This document shows positions 17,242 through 25,894 of a DNA stretch of 64,000 nt, one piece after another (the first letter of the stretch is position 1; every line of letters starts with the position of its first letter). The position numbers and the translations under genes are program-made. Source of the stretch: Brachybacterium paraconglomeratum (GTDB taxonomy: Bacteria > Actinomycetota > Actinomycetes > Actinomycetales > Dermabacteraceae); assembly GCF_003994255.1 (NCBI RefSeq), contig NZ_ML133858.1, forward strand, positions 122,019 to 186,018. Reading direction: 5' to 3'. Below the pieces are notes generated by a model. The model worked only from the letters and a program-made list of their open reading frames with translations, was not told the origin of the DNA and searched no databases.

Positions 17242-18357
17242 TCAGGCGCCCGCGGGCGAGGCCTCGGACTCGACGACGACCGTGCCGTCGATGATCTCCT
17301 GCGTGAGGGTCTCGATCTCGCCGCTCAGCTCGGCGGGGACCTCGTCCTCGAAGTCGTGGAAGGGCGCCAGCCCGACGCCGCCGTTCTCGAGGGTGCCGAC
17401 GTACGGGGTCGCGTCGTACTCGCCCTCCGCGGCGCCGCCGATCACGTCCTCGACGCCGGTGGTCATCTCCTTCATGACGGAGGTGAGGATCGTGGCCTGC
17501 GCCTCGGGGTCGGAGGCGTTGGTCTCGTAGCCGTCGGCGTCGACCCAGATCACCTTGCGGTCCTCGCCCTCCTTGGCGGAGGCGAGGGTGCCGGCGCCCA
17601 CGGGGCCGGCGACCGGCATGACGATGTCGGCGCCCGCGCTGTAGAACTCGTCGGAGACGGCCTTGCCCTTGGTCTGGTCCTCGAAGTCGCCCGTGAAGGA
17701 GCCCTCCTGGCTCTCCTTGTTCCAGCCGAGGGCCTCGACCTCGGTGCCGTGGGTCTCGTTGTAGTGGGCGACGCCGTCCACGAAGCCGTCCATGAAGATG
17801 GTGACGGTGGGGATGTTGACCCCGCCGTAGGTGGCGACCTTGCCGGTCTCGGTCGTGCCTGCGGCGAGGTAGCCGGCGAGGAAGGCGGCCTGGGCGGTGT
17901 CGAACTCGAGGGGCTTGACGTTCTCGAGCTCGATCGGGTTCCCATCGGCGTCCTGCGCGGTCGAGTCGACGATCGCGAAGTCCGTGTCGGGGTTGGCCTG
18001 AGCGGCCTTGCCGGTCGCGGGGGCGAGCAGGTAGCCGACCGTGATGATCAGGTCGCAGCCCTCGGTGACCATGTTGTTGATGTTGGGCTCGAAGTCCGAG
18101 ACGGTGGTCGACTCGGCGGTCTGCTTCTGGACGCCGAGGTTCTTCTCGGCGTTGAGCAGACCGTTGTAGCTGGACTCGTTGAAGGACTTGTCGTCCCAGC
18201 CGCCCGCGTCGGAGACCATGCAGGCCTTGTAGTCGCTCGCGGCGCCGCCGCCGGCGTCGCTGTCGCCGCCGGCCGTCTCCTCCGGGGCGCTGCCGCAGGC
18301 GGCGAGGGTGAGAGCCCCGGCGCCGGCGAGGGCGAGGGCACGCGTGATGCTCTTCAT
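17242..18357 (-). CDS. BMP-family nucleoside-binding lipoprotein
   Basis: The product is 371 residues with a lipoprotein signal: MKSITR, a hydrophobic stretch, then lipobox LAAC with the modified cysteine near residue 21. A Gly/Ser/Asp linker precedes the PBP fold of the Bmp/PnrA family. Family stretches seen include DAGGWDDKSFNESSYNGL near the start and DTDFAIVDS. Anchored outside the membrane, it would deliver nucleosides to the two permeases. ATG at 18357 has GGAGGA about 8 nt upstream. It is the first gene of the uptake/salvage operon, with a 255-bp leader region behind it. Confidence 0.92.
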   Translation of the reverse strand: MKSITRALALAGAGALTLAACGSAPEETAGGDSDAGGGAASDYKACMVSDAGGWDDKSFNESSYNGLLNAEKNLGVQKQTAESTTVSDFEPNINNMVTEGCDLIITVGYLLAPATGKAAQANPDTDFAIVDSTAQDADGNPIELENVKPLEFDTAQAAFLAGYLAAGTTETGKVATYGGVNIPTVTIFMDGFVDGVAHYNETHGTEVEALGWNKESQEGSFTGDFEDQTKGKAVSDEFYSAGADIVMPVAGPVGAGTLASAKEGEDRKVIWVDADGYETNASDPEAQATILTSVMKEMTTGVEDVIGGAAEGEYDATPYVGTLENGGVGLAPFHDFEDEVPAELSGEIETLTQEIIDGTVVVESEASPAGA

Positions 18358-18612
18358 GGATGGTTCCTCCGGTGGGAGTGCGAGGGGCCGGGAGCGCCCC
18401 GAGGGTCCGGGCGACGTCGCTGTCGCAGTGCGATTGGACGATAGCCCCGCGCGACGCATCGTGAGCACGACGTGAGCCTCCGCCCGCGAACCGTTATGAA
18501 ATCGACGCGGAGGTGTCGCGCGGGTGAACGTCCACGCGGAGGCGGGCGGGGCGCCGTCGCCCCGCAGGCGGCCAGCCCGACGGGCTCGGAGCGGCCCTGC
18601 CGGCCGACGGGC

Positions 18613-19854
18613 TCAGACGGCCTGCAGGTCCCGCTGCACGCAGGCGGCGGCGAGCACGCTCGCCCCGATGCCGATCGCGCGCTCGTCGATCATGAGGTCG
18701 CCCATGTGGAGGTCGTAGGTGCGCCCGCCGGGGGTGCGGGTGCCGAGGCGGGCGAGCGCCCCGGGCACCTTCTCGAGGTACCAGGCGAAGTCCTCGCCGC
18801 CGAGGGACTGCGCGGTGGGGTCGAGGTTCTCCCGCCCGAGCACCCTGCGCACCGCGGCGGCGAGCACCTCGACGCTCGCGGGGCTGTTGGAGACCGGCGG
18901 CACCCCGCGGTCGTGGGTGACCCGCGCCTCGACTCCCCAGGGGCGCACGAGATCGGCCAGGACCTCCTCGAGCAGCTGCTCGGCCCGGTCCCAGGCCTCG
19001 TGGTCCAGGCAGCGCAGGGTGCCCTCGAGGGTGCCGGCGCTGGGGATCGCGTTGAAGGCGGAGCCGGCGTGGATCGAGCCCCAGGTGAGGTTCACGCCGG
19101 AGCGCGGGTCCATGCGCCGGGTCAGCGCGGCCGGCAGCTGCGTCGCGATCGAGCCGAGCGCGTAGACGAGGTCCTGGGTGAGATGGGGGCGGGAGGTGTG
19201 GCCGCCCGCGCCGCGCACCTGGATCCGCACCGGATCGGTGGCCGAGGTGATCGGACCGGACTTCAGGCCCACGTGGCCGACGTCGACGCCGGGGTCGCAG
19301 TGCAGGGCGAGGATCGAGTCGACGCCGTCCAGGACGTCCTGCCCGATCAGCTCGAGCGCGCCGCAGGGGTGCATCTCCTCGGCGGGCTGGAACACCAGGC
19401 GCACGCCGCGGCGCAGCGCGCCGGCCTCGGCCACCCGCACCAGCGCGGTCGCCGCGCCGAGCACGGCGCTCATGTGCACGTCGTGGCCGCAGGCGTGGGA
19501 GACGCCCTCGACGACGGAGCGGTAGGGGACGGTGCTGAGCTCGGGGATGCCGAGCGCGTCCATGTCCGCCCGCAGCCCCATCAGCTCCAGCGACGGGTCT
19601 GCGCCGGGGATGTCGCAGATCAGGCCGGTGGCGGCCATGCGCTTCGGCGCGAGCCCGAGGGCGGTGAGCTGCTCGGCGATGAAGTCGGTGGTGGCGTGCT
19701 CCTGGTGGGAGAGCTCGGGGTGGCGGTGGAGGTGGCGGCGCACCTCGCGCAGGGCGTCGCCGCGCTCGGCGACGGTGCGGGCGATCAGCCCCTCCGGTCC
19801 GAGCATCGCCCGCTGCTGCGAGGTCCCGACCAGCGTCTGCTGCGACTGCTCCAC
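18613..19854 (-). CDS. M20-family amidohydrolase
   Basis: The product is 413 residues. Metal-site motifs of the M20D group are present: HACGHDVHM (ligands C and H), FQPAEE with the catalytic glutamates, and GGEDFAWYLE near the C-terminus. A dimerisation insert with GAGGHTSRPH lies between them. Relatives remove acyl groups from amino acids or related amides (hippurate or indole-acyl type); the exact substrate is unknown. GTG at 19854 was preferred to ATG 19881 because AGGAG lies 7 nt before it. It is a separate unit from the nucleoside operon and may be co-transcribed with the guanylyltransferase gene upstream (gap 82 bp). Confidence 0.88.
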   Translation of the reverse strand: MEQSQQTLVGTSQQRAMLGPEGLIARTVAERGDALREVRRHLHRHPELSHQEHATTDFIAEQLTALGLAPKRMAATGLICDIPGADPSLELMGLRADMDALGIPELSTVPYRSVVEGVSHACGHDVHMSAVLGAATALVRVAEAGALRRGVRLVFQPAEEMHPCGALELIGQDVLDGVDSILALHCDPGVDVGHVGLKSGPITSATDPVRIQVRGAGGHTSRPHLTQDLVYALGSIATQLPAALTRRMDPRSGVNLTWGSIHAGSAFNAIPSAGTLEGTLRCLDHEAWDRAEQLLEEVLADLVRPWGVEARVTHDRGVPPVSNSPASVEVLAAAVRRVLGRENLDPTAQSLGGEDFAWYLEKVPGALARLGTRTPGGRTYDLHMGDLMIDERAIGIGASVLAAACVQRDLQAV

Positions 19855-19936
19855 GCGTCCGCTCCTGTCCTGTCCTGTCATCGACCGCCCTGGCCGCCGT
19901 TCGCCTCCTGCGGCGATGCGGCTCCGGCGGTGCGGG

Positions 19937-21073
19937 TCAGCGCAGCCGGCCCAGCCCCTGCTCGTCGAGCCGGCCGACGAGCTGCTGGAGGGCCTGCACC
20001 TTCTCGTCGGCGAGCACCAGCAGCACGTCCTCGGTGTCGACGATGCTGACGCCCTCGAGCCCGACCAGGGCGATGTGGCGATCCGTGGAACCGTACACCG
20101 TGGCCCGGGAGGAGAGCGCATCGACGCTCGCGCTTCCCACCACATGGACCTCGGTGCCGTCCTCGCCGCGGCGCGCCGCGCCCTCGCGCTCGCGGAACTG
20201 GCGGGCGAGCGCCGCGAAGTCGCCGACGTCGTCCCAGTCGAACTCCGCCGGGACCACCGCGACCCTCCCCTGCGCGGCGAGCGGCTCTGCGAGGGCGTGG
20301 TCGATCGCGATCGCGGTCATCGTGGGCCAGACGCGCTCGAGCACCTCCTGCTCCTCGGCGCCGCCGTGCGCGGCCGCGATCTCGCGCGCCCCGGCGGCGA
20401 GGGCGGGGATCTGGACGGCGAGCTCGTCGAGCAGCACCGAGGCGCGCACCACGAACATGCCGGCGTTCCAGCGCAGGCCCGCGTCGACGAAGGCCTCGGC
20501 CCGCTCGCGGTCGGGCTTCTCGACGAAGCGCACGACGGGCTCGGCACCGACGGCGCGCAGGCGTGCGGAGAGCGCGGGGTCGGCTCCCCCGTCGCCCGCG
20601 GACTCGATGTAGCCGAAGCCGGTCGACGGCGAGGCGGGGGCGATGCCGACGGTGACGAGGAGGCCGAGCTCGGCGGCGTCCCGGGCGGCGGTGACGGCGC
20701 GGGCGAAGGCGGCCTCTTCCTCGATGAGGTGGTCGGCGGCGAAGGAGCCGATCACGGCGTCCGGCGACTCGCGCTCCACGTGCGCGGCCGCGAGCGCGAT
20801 CGCGGGCATGGAGTTGCGGGCCGAGGGCTCCGCGAGGACGCGCACGTCCTCGTCGAGCTGCTCGCGCACCGCTGCGACGTGGGCGCGGCCCGTGACGACG
20901 ATCGGGGGCCGGTCCGCGAGGGGCGCGAGGCGGTCGAGGGTGAGCTGGAGCAGGGAGCGGCCCTGCCCGGTGAGGTCCAGCAGGAACTTGGGTCGGGCGC
21001 GACGTGAGAGCGGCCACAGTCTGGTGCCGGAGCCTCCGGCGGGCACCACGGGGACGAAGGGGGCTTCAGGCAT
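19937..21073 (-). CDS. manC: Mannose-1-phosphate guanylyltransferase
   Basis: This 378-residue nucleotidyltransferase has the pyrophosphorylase signature GGSGTRLWPLSR followed by PKFLLDL near the N-terminus. Mid-chain it has FAADHLI and STGFGYIES. It makes GDP-mannose from mannose-1-phosphate and GTP for glycan and lipoglycan synthesis. The length fits the single-domain form without the C-terminal isomerase. ATG at 21073 lies 6 nt after TACGCT and has no ribosome binding site, so it is likely leaderless. Confidence 0.9.
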   Translation of the reverse strand: MPEAPFVPVVPAGGSGTRLWPLSRRARPKFLLDLTGQGRSLLQLTLDRLAPLADRPPIVVTGRAHVAAVREQLDEDVRVLAEPSARNSMPAIALAAAHVERESPDAVIGSFAADHLIEEEAAFARAVTAARDAAELGLLVTVGIAPASPSTGFGYIESAGDGGADPALSARLRAVGAEPVVRFVEKPDRERAEAFVDAGLRWNAGMFVVRASVLLDELAVQIPALAAGAREIAAAHGGAEEQEVLERVWPTMTAIAIDHALAEPLAAQGRVAVVPAEFDWDDVGDFAALARQFREREGAARRGEDGTEVHVVGSASVDALSSRATVYGSTDRHIALVGLEGVSIVDTEDVLLVLADEKVQALQQLVGRLDEQGLGRLR

Positions 21074-21079
21074 GAAGCC

Positions 21080-21085
21080 AGCGTA
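21080..21085 (-). promoter_or_regulatory. -10 box of the guanylyltransferase gene
   Basis: TACGCT on the minus strand ends 6 nt before the ATG at 21073. The spacing equals that of punA and the alpha/beta hydrolase gene. No good -35 is visible. Confidence 0.4.
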
Positions 21086-21157
21086 TCCAGCCTTCTACGG
21101 GCCCCTGGGTACCGTCCGCCGACGCGGCCGGGGCGGGCCCGCCCGCCTCCTGCCTGG

Positions 21158-21166
21158 TGCTACGCT
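21158..21166 (+). promoter_or_regulatory. Extended -10 candidate for the sdh operon
   Basis: TGCTACGCT is an extended -10 element about 172 bp before the sdhC start. It would give a leader of about 165 nt in which no gene is evident. No -35 box matches. Confidence 0.35.
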
Positions 21167-21337
21167 GAACCTGCCCCTGTCGGGGGCGATGATGATGTCG
21201 CCGTGTCGCGAAACGGCCGCCCGAGGGCGCCGAGCGCTGCAACGGCCGCGGGGGCCTCGGTCCCCGGGGTCCCGCGCCGCGCGCCGCGGAGCACCGTCGA
21301 GCTCCCGGCGACATACCGACGCTTCTGGAGGAACTCC

Positions 21338-21715
21338 GTGGCTTCCGCCCAATCCGGGACGCTCTATCGCGGACGCGAGGGCATGTGGTCCTGGGTCGCC
21401 CACCGCATCTCAGGAATGGCGATCTTCCTGTTCCTGCTCGTGCACGTCCTGGACACCGCGCTCGTGCGCGTCTCGCCCGAGGCGTACAACGAGGTCATCG
21501 GCCACTACAAGACCGTCGTCTTCGGCCTCGGCGAGGTCGGCCTGGTCGGCGCCGTGCTCTTCCACGCGCTCAACGGCCTGCGCATCATCCTCGTGGACTT
21601 CTGGTCCAAGGGGACCGTGCACCAGCGCAAGCTCTTCTGGGGCGTCGTGATCGTGTGGGCCGTCCTGATGGCCGGCTTCCTCCCCCGCCACCTCATGAAC
21701 ATGTTCGGAGCGTGA
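21338..21715 (+). CDS. sdhC: Succinate dehydrogenase cytochrome b556 subunit
   Basis: A 125-residue membrane protein with three hydrophobic helices. The first contains HRISGMAIFLFLLVHVLD, whose histidines are candidate heme ligands. It anchors the dehydrogenase and passes electrons to menaquinone. GTG at 21338 was chosen because TGGAGGA lies 5 nt before it. The longer frame from 21203 adds a basic, non-conserved leader. It is the first gene of sdhCDAB. Confidence 0.9.
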   Translation: MASAQSGTLYRGREGMWSWVAHRISGMAIFLFLLVHVLDTALVRVSPEAYNEVIGHYKTVVFGLGEVGLVGAVLFHALNGLRIILVDFWSKGTVHQRKLFWGVVIVWAVLMAGFLPRHLMNMFGA

Positions 21716-21720
21716 TCCCC

Positions 21721-22176
21721 ATGTCGACCTCCACCACCTCGATCCCGGATCCCTCCACCCGCTACCGCCGCACCGGGCAGCGCGGCCTGAACGCCGAGAT
21801 GCTCTCGTGGATGTTCATGCGCGGCTCCGGCGCGCTGCTGGTCATCCTCGTCTTCGGCCACCTCTTCGTGAACCTGTGGCTCGGCGACGGCGTCAAGGGC
21901 ATCGACTTCGCCTTCGTCGGCGGCAAGTGGTCCTCTCCCTTCTGGCAGGTCTGGGACCTGCTGATGCTGTGGCTGGGCCTCATCCACGGCGGCAACGGCG
22001 TGCGCACGATCATCAACGACTACGCCCGCGGCGACCGCACCCGCATGGTCCTGAAGGCCCTGCTGTACTTCGCGGTCGTCGTCACGATCGTGCTGGGCAC
22101 CCTGGTGATCTTCACCTTCGATCCCTGCCCCGTCGGCGCCGAGCCGAGCCTGCTGCCCTCCTTCTGCGAGGGCTGA
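21721..22176 (+). CDS. sdhD: Succinate dehydrogenase membrane anchor subunit
   Basis: The 151-residue product has three membrane helices. GHLFVNLW in the first and HGGNGVRTIINDY in the second are typical, the second ending a helix near the quinone site. It forms the cytochrome b anchor with SdhC. It starts 5 bp after the sdhC stop, so the two are co-translated. A stem-loop separates it from sdhA. Confidence 0.9.
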   Translation: MSTSTTSIPDPSTRYRRTGQRGLNAEMLSWMFMRGSGALLVILVFGHLFVNLWLGDGVKGIDFAFVGGKWSSPFWQVWDLLMLWLGLIHGGNGVRTIINDYARGDRTRMVLKALLYFAVVVTIVLGTLVIFTFDPCPVGAEPSLLPSFCEG

Positions 22177-22183
22177 CGCCCCC

Positions 22184-22209
22184 GGGGCGGCCGGAGCCCC
22201 GGCCGCCCC
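22184..22209 (+). other. Intergenic stem-loop between sdhD and sdhA
   Basis: GGGGCGGCCGG and CCGGCCGCCCC form an 11-bp perfect stem with a 4-nt loop in the 85-bp sdhD-sdhA gap. There is no T-run, so it is more likely an mRNA processing or attenuating structure than a full stop. Confidence 0.5.
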
Positions 22210-22261
22210 TCCCCTTCCTCACGCACTTCACGGTCTTCCCGGAACGGAGCAGTCACCCGAC

Positions 22262-24037
22262 ATGCAGACCCATAACTACGACGTGGTGATCGTCGGCGCC
22301 GGCGGCGCCGGGATGCGCGCGGCGCTGGAGTCCTCCAAGCGCGCCCGCACCGCAGTCGTCACCAAGCTCTATCCCACGCGCTCCCACACCGGCGCGGCGC
22401 AGGGCGGCATGTGCGCGGCCCTCGCCAACGTCGAGGAGGACAACTGGGAGTGGCACACCTACGACACCGTCAAGGGCGGCGACTACCTGGTGGACCAGGA
22501 CGCCGCCGAGGTCATGGCCAAGGAGGCCATCGACGCGGTGCTCGACCTGGAGAAGATGGGCCTGCCCTTCAACCGCACCCCGGAGGGGCGCATCGACCAG
22601 CGCCGCTTCGGCGGGCACACCCGTGAGCACGGCGAGGCGCCCGTGCGCCGCGCCTGCTACGCCGCGGACCGCACCGGCCACATGATCCTCCAGACCCTCT
22701 ACCAGAACTGCGTGAAGCAGCAGGTGGAGTTCTTCAACGAGTACTACGTGCTCGACGTGCTGATGACCGGCGATCCCCGCGAGGACGGCGGCGTGCGCGC
22801 CTCCGGCGTGGTCACCTACGAGCTGGCCACCGGCGAGATCCACGTCTTCCGCGCGAAGTCGGTCGTGTTCGCCTCCGGCGGCTTCGGCAAGATCTTCAAG
22901 ACCACCTCGAACGCCCACACCCTCACCGGCGACGGCCCCGCGATGGCGTTCCGCCGCGGCATCCCGCTGGAGGACATGGAGTTCTTCCAGTTCCATCCGA
23001 CGGGCCTGGCGGGCCTCGGCATCCTGCTGTCGGAGGCGGCGCGCGGCGAGGGCGGCATCCTGCGCAACAGCGACATGGAGCGCTTCATGGAGCGCTACGC
23101 CCCGACGCTGAAGGACCTCGCCCCTCGTGACGTGGTCGCCCGTGCGATGGCCAACGAGGTGCGGGAGGGCCGCGGCGCCGGCCCGAACAAGGACTACGTC
23201 TACCTCGACCTCACCCACCTCGAGCCCGCGCACATCGACGCGAAGCTCCCGGACATCACCGAGTTCGCGCGCACCTACCTGGGCGTGGAGCCGTACACCG
23301 AGCCGGTGCCGGTCTTCCCGACCGCGCACTACGGCATGGGCGGCATCCCCACGAACATCCGCGGCGAGGTCCTCGCCAACGCGACCGACGTGATCCCCGG
23401 CCTGTACGCGGCCGGCGAGACCGCGTGCGTGTCCGTGCACGGCGGCAACCGTCTGGGCACCAACTCGCTGCTGGACATCAACGTCTTCGGGCGCCGCGCC
23501 GGCATCGCCGCCGCGGAGCACGCCGCGGAGGTCGACCTGCCTGAGCTGCCCGAGGGAGTGGAGACCCCCACTATCGAGCTGCTCGAGCGCCTGCGCGACC
23601 GGCCCGCGACCGAGGACCGCATCGCGAACATCCGCACCGATCTGCAGGAGCTCATGGACGCCAACGTCCAGGTGTTCCGCACCGAGGAGACCTGCCGCAC
23701 GGCGCTGGCCGGCATCAAGGACCTCAAGAAGCGCTACGAGACGGTCGCGATCCAGGACAAGGGCCGCCGCTACAACCTGGACCTGATGGAGGCCGTGGAG
23801 CTCGGCTTCCTGCTCGACCTGGCCGAGATCGTGGCGCTCGGCGCGCTGAACCGCAAGGAGTCCCGCGGCGGCCACTTCCGCGAGGACTTCGAGAAGCGCG
23901 ACGACGTCAACTACCTCGAGCACACCATGGCCTACCGCACCCTGCCGGGTGAGGAGGGCGTCGAGGGCACCTCGATCCGTCTGGGCACCAAGCCCGTCGT
24001 GATCACCCGCTACGAGCCGAAGGAGCGCACGTTCTGA
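22262..24037 (+). CDS. sdhA: Succinate dehydrogenase flavoprotein subunit
   Basis: The product has 591 residues. It has the FAD motif VGAGGAGMRAA at the N-terminus and the covalent-FAD histidine in TRSHTGAAQGG. Substrate-site segments include FHPTGL, the catalytic arginine region REHGEAPVRRACYA, and HYGMGGIPT. It oxidises succinate to fumarate in the cytosolic head of complex II. ATG at 22262 follows a weak GGA-containing site. The stop overlaps sdhB. Confidence 0.96.
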   Translation: MQTHNYDVVIVGAGGAGMRAALESSKRARTAVVTKLYPTRSHTGAAQGGMCAALANVEEDNWEWHTYDTVKGGDYLVDQDAAEVMAKEAIDAVLDLEKMGLPFNRTPEGRIDQRRFGGHTREHGEAPVRRACYAADRTGHMILQTLYQNCVKQQVEFFNEYYVLDVLMTGDPREDGGVRASGVVTYELATGEIHVFRAKSVVFASGGFGKIFKTTSNAHTLTGDGPAMAFRRGIPLEDMEFFQFHPTGLAGLGILLSEAARGEGGILRNSDMERFMERYAPTLKDLAPRDVVARAMANEVREGRGAGPNKDYVYLDLTHLEPAHIDAKLPDITEFARTYLGVEPYTEPVPVFPTAHYGMGGIPTNIRGEVLANATDVIPGLYAAGETACVSVHGGNRLGTNSLLDINVFGRRAGIAAAEHAAEVDLPELPEGVETPTIELLERLRDRPATEDRIANIRTDLQELMDANVQVFRTEETCRTALAGIKDLKKRYETVAIQDKGRRYNLDLMEAVELGFLLDLAEIVALGALNRKESRGGHFREDFEKRDDVNYLEHTMAYRTLPGEEGVEGTSIRLGTKPVVITRYEPKERTF

Positions 24038-24798
24038 TGACTGCCGTCGCCGAGAAGCCCCAGGCCGAGTCCGATGCCGGTGCGGTCCCCTCGTTCGAGG
24101 TGACGCTGCGCATCGCACGCTTCATCCCGGAGGACGACAAGGGCGTCCACTGGGAGGACTTCACCGTCACGATGCACGGCACCGACCGTGTGCTCGACGC
24201 CCTGCACGAGATCAAGTGGCACGTGGACGGCTCGCTGACCTTCCGCCGCTCCTGCGCCCACGGCATCTGCGGCTCGGACGCGATGCGGATCAACGGCCGC
24301 AACCGTCTGGCCTGCAAGACCCTGCTCAAGGACCTCGACATCTCGAAGCCCATCACGGTCGAGCCGATCAAGGGCCTGCCGGTGGAGAAGGACCTCATCG
24401 TGGACATGGAGCCGTTCTTCGACTCCTACAAGGAGGTCATGCCGTTCCTGGTCGCGGGCGGTCAGGAGCCCAGCCGCGAGCGGCTGCAGTCCGCGGAGCA
24501 GCGCGAGCGCTTCGACGACACCACCAAGTGCATCCTCTGCGCCGCGTGCACCTCGTCCTGCCCCGTGTTCTGGACCGACGGGCAGTACTTCGGCCCGGCC
24601 GCGATCGTGAACGCGCACCGCTTCATCTTCGACTCGCGCGACGACGCGGGCGAGCAGCGTCTGGAGATCCTGAACTCCAAGGAGGGCGTGTGGCGCTGCC
24701 GCACCACCTTCAACTGCACCGAGGCGTGCCCGCGCGGCATCCAGGTGACCAAGGCGATCGCCGAGGTGAAGCAGGCCGTGATCCGCGGCCGCGTCTGA
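24037..24798 (+). CDS. sdhB: Succinate dehydrogenase iron-sulfur subunit
   Basis: The 253-residue protein has the three cluster motifs. The [2Fe-2S] site is CAHGICGSD with a distal LAC (Asp in place of the third Cys, as in many SdhB proteins). The [4Fe-4S] site is CILCAACTSSCP, and the [3Fe-4S] site is CRTTFNCTEACP. It carries electrons from SdhA flavin to the membrane anchor. ATG at 24037 overlaps the sdhA stop by one base. A strong palindromic terminator follows. Confidence 0.96.
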   Translation: MTAVAEKPQAESDAGAVPSFEVTLRIARFIPEDDKGVHWEDFTVTMHGTDRVLDALHEIKWHVDGSLTFRRSCAHGICGSDAMRINGRNRLACKTLLKDLDISKPITVEPIKGLPVEKDLIVDMEPFFDSYKEVMPFLVAGGQEPSRERLQSAEQRERFDDTTKCILCAACTSSCPVFWTDGQYFGPAAIVNAHRFIFDSRDDAGEQRLEILNSKEGVWRCRTTFNCTEACPRGIQVTKAIAEVKQAVIRGRV

Positions 24799-24813
24799 TC
24801 CCGCGCTCAGCAC

Positions 24814-24857
24814 GACGATAGGGGCTCCTCCGCCGCGGCGGAGGAGCCCCTATCGTC
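24814..24857. terminator. 44-bp perfect palindrome, bidirectional terminator
   Basis: GACGATAGGGGCTCCTCCGCCG and its exact reverse complement abut without a loop spacer. They lie between sdhB (ends 24798) and the converging hydrolase gene (ends 24868). The form is the same as the 44-bp palindrome at 4863-4906. Confidence 0.8.
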
Positions 24858-24867
24858 TTCGGCCCGG

Positions 24868-25734
24868 TCAGCCGCGGGCGGCGAGGACCTCGCGCAGGCG
24901 TGTCGCGAAGGCGGCGGGGTCGCCCGGATGGGACGGGTCGCCGACGGCGAAGCCGCCGTGGTCGCCCGGGAAGACGAGCGGCTCGGTGCCGAGCGCCTCG
25001 GCGAGGGCGCGCGTGGTGCGGGCGGTGATCGCCTCCCCCGTCTGCTCCCCCACGGCGAGGACCAGACGGTCCCCCACGGAGCGCAGCGCCTCGAGGTCCG
25101 GCTGGTAGGAGGTCACGGGCGCGCTCGTCCCGGACAGCAGCGGGTCCTCCCGCGTGCCGTCGTCCTGGTCGGGCAGGCCGAACTGGGCGGGATCGGGCAG
25201 GGCCCGGGCGAGGAACTCCTCGGTGAACTCGCCCTGCCACATGCTCATGGCGAGGAAGGCGGCGAGCCCCGCGCCCCAGCCGCGCTCCTGATAGGCGCGG
25301 CCGACGGCGTCGTTCGCGCGCTCGGCGAGCTCCGCGTCGGGCAGCACGCCCATGACGGGCGGCTCATGGGCGACGACCCGGCTGACGTCCTCGGGATGCG
25401 CCGCGAGCAGGGCGAGCGCGGCGACGGCGCCGCCGCTGCTGGCGAACATCTGCACCGGCGCGCCGAGATCGGTGATCAGGACGTGGAGGTCCTCCGCCTG
25501 CAGGGACGGGTCGTTCAGGGCGCTGCCGTCGCTGCGGGTGCTCCGGCCGAGTCCGCGCGGGTCGTACGCGACGACGGTGCGGTCCGGGAGCTCGGCGATC
25601 AGGTCGGAGAAGCCGTCGGCGGTCATGGGCTGGCCGATGACCAGCAGCACCTCCCTGCCGTCGGCCGGGGGCAGTGGGCCGTGCACGTCGTGGACGATCT
25701 CGGCGTCGGGCAGGGACAGGGTGCGGGTCTCCAT
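24868..25734 (-). CDS. Alpha/beta-fold hydrolase
   Basis: The product is 288 residues. It shows the nucleophile elbow ASSGGAVAAL (serine in the usual GxSxG place with Ala at the first position), the strand LVIGQPMTADGFSDL near the N-terminus, and GDHGGF as the likely histidine. YDPRGLGRS is the common loop after strand 4. No substrate can be assigned. The start at ATG 25734 is supported by a promoter whose -10 box lies 6 nt upstream, giving a leaderless message. Confidence 0.82.
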   Translation of the reverse strand: METRTLSLPDAEIVHDVHGPLPPADGREVLLVIGQPMTADGFSDLIAELPDRTVVAYDPRGLGRSTRSDGSALNDPSLQAEDLHVLITDLGAPVQMFASSGGAVAALALLAAHPEDVSRVVAHEPPVMGVLPDAELAERANDAVGRAYQERGWGAGLAAFLAMSMWQGEFTEEFLARALPDPAQFGLPDQDDGTREDPLLSGTSAPVTSYQPDLEALRSVGDRLVLAVGEQTGEAITARTTRALAEALGTEPLVFPGDHGGFAVGDPSHPGDPAAFATRLREVLAARG

Positions 25735-25740
25735 GGGCAC

Positions 25741-25769
25741 AGCGTAGGACCGTGCCCGGACGTGGTGAA
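25741..25769 (-). promoter_or_regulatory. Leaderless promoter of the hydrolase gene
   Basis: On the minus strand TTCACC, a 17-nt spacer and TACGCT are followed after 6 nt by the ATG. This is the same geometry as at punA. Confidence 0.5.
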
Positions 25770-25894
25770 GGGCGCTCGACGACGGAGTCGGTCCGCGGTC
25801 AGCGGTGCCGCCCGCACCTGCGCACGGTCTCGAACGCCGGGCGGCCCGGGCGCCGTCGGCCGGGGGAGGCCGCGCCGACGGCACCCGTGCCGGC

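Noticed and set aside
21203..21715. Longer sdhC start at 21203
   Set aside because: The extra 45 residues are basic and not membrane-like; the GTG at 21338 has a strong ribosome binding site.
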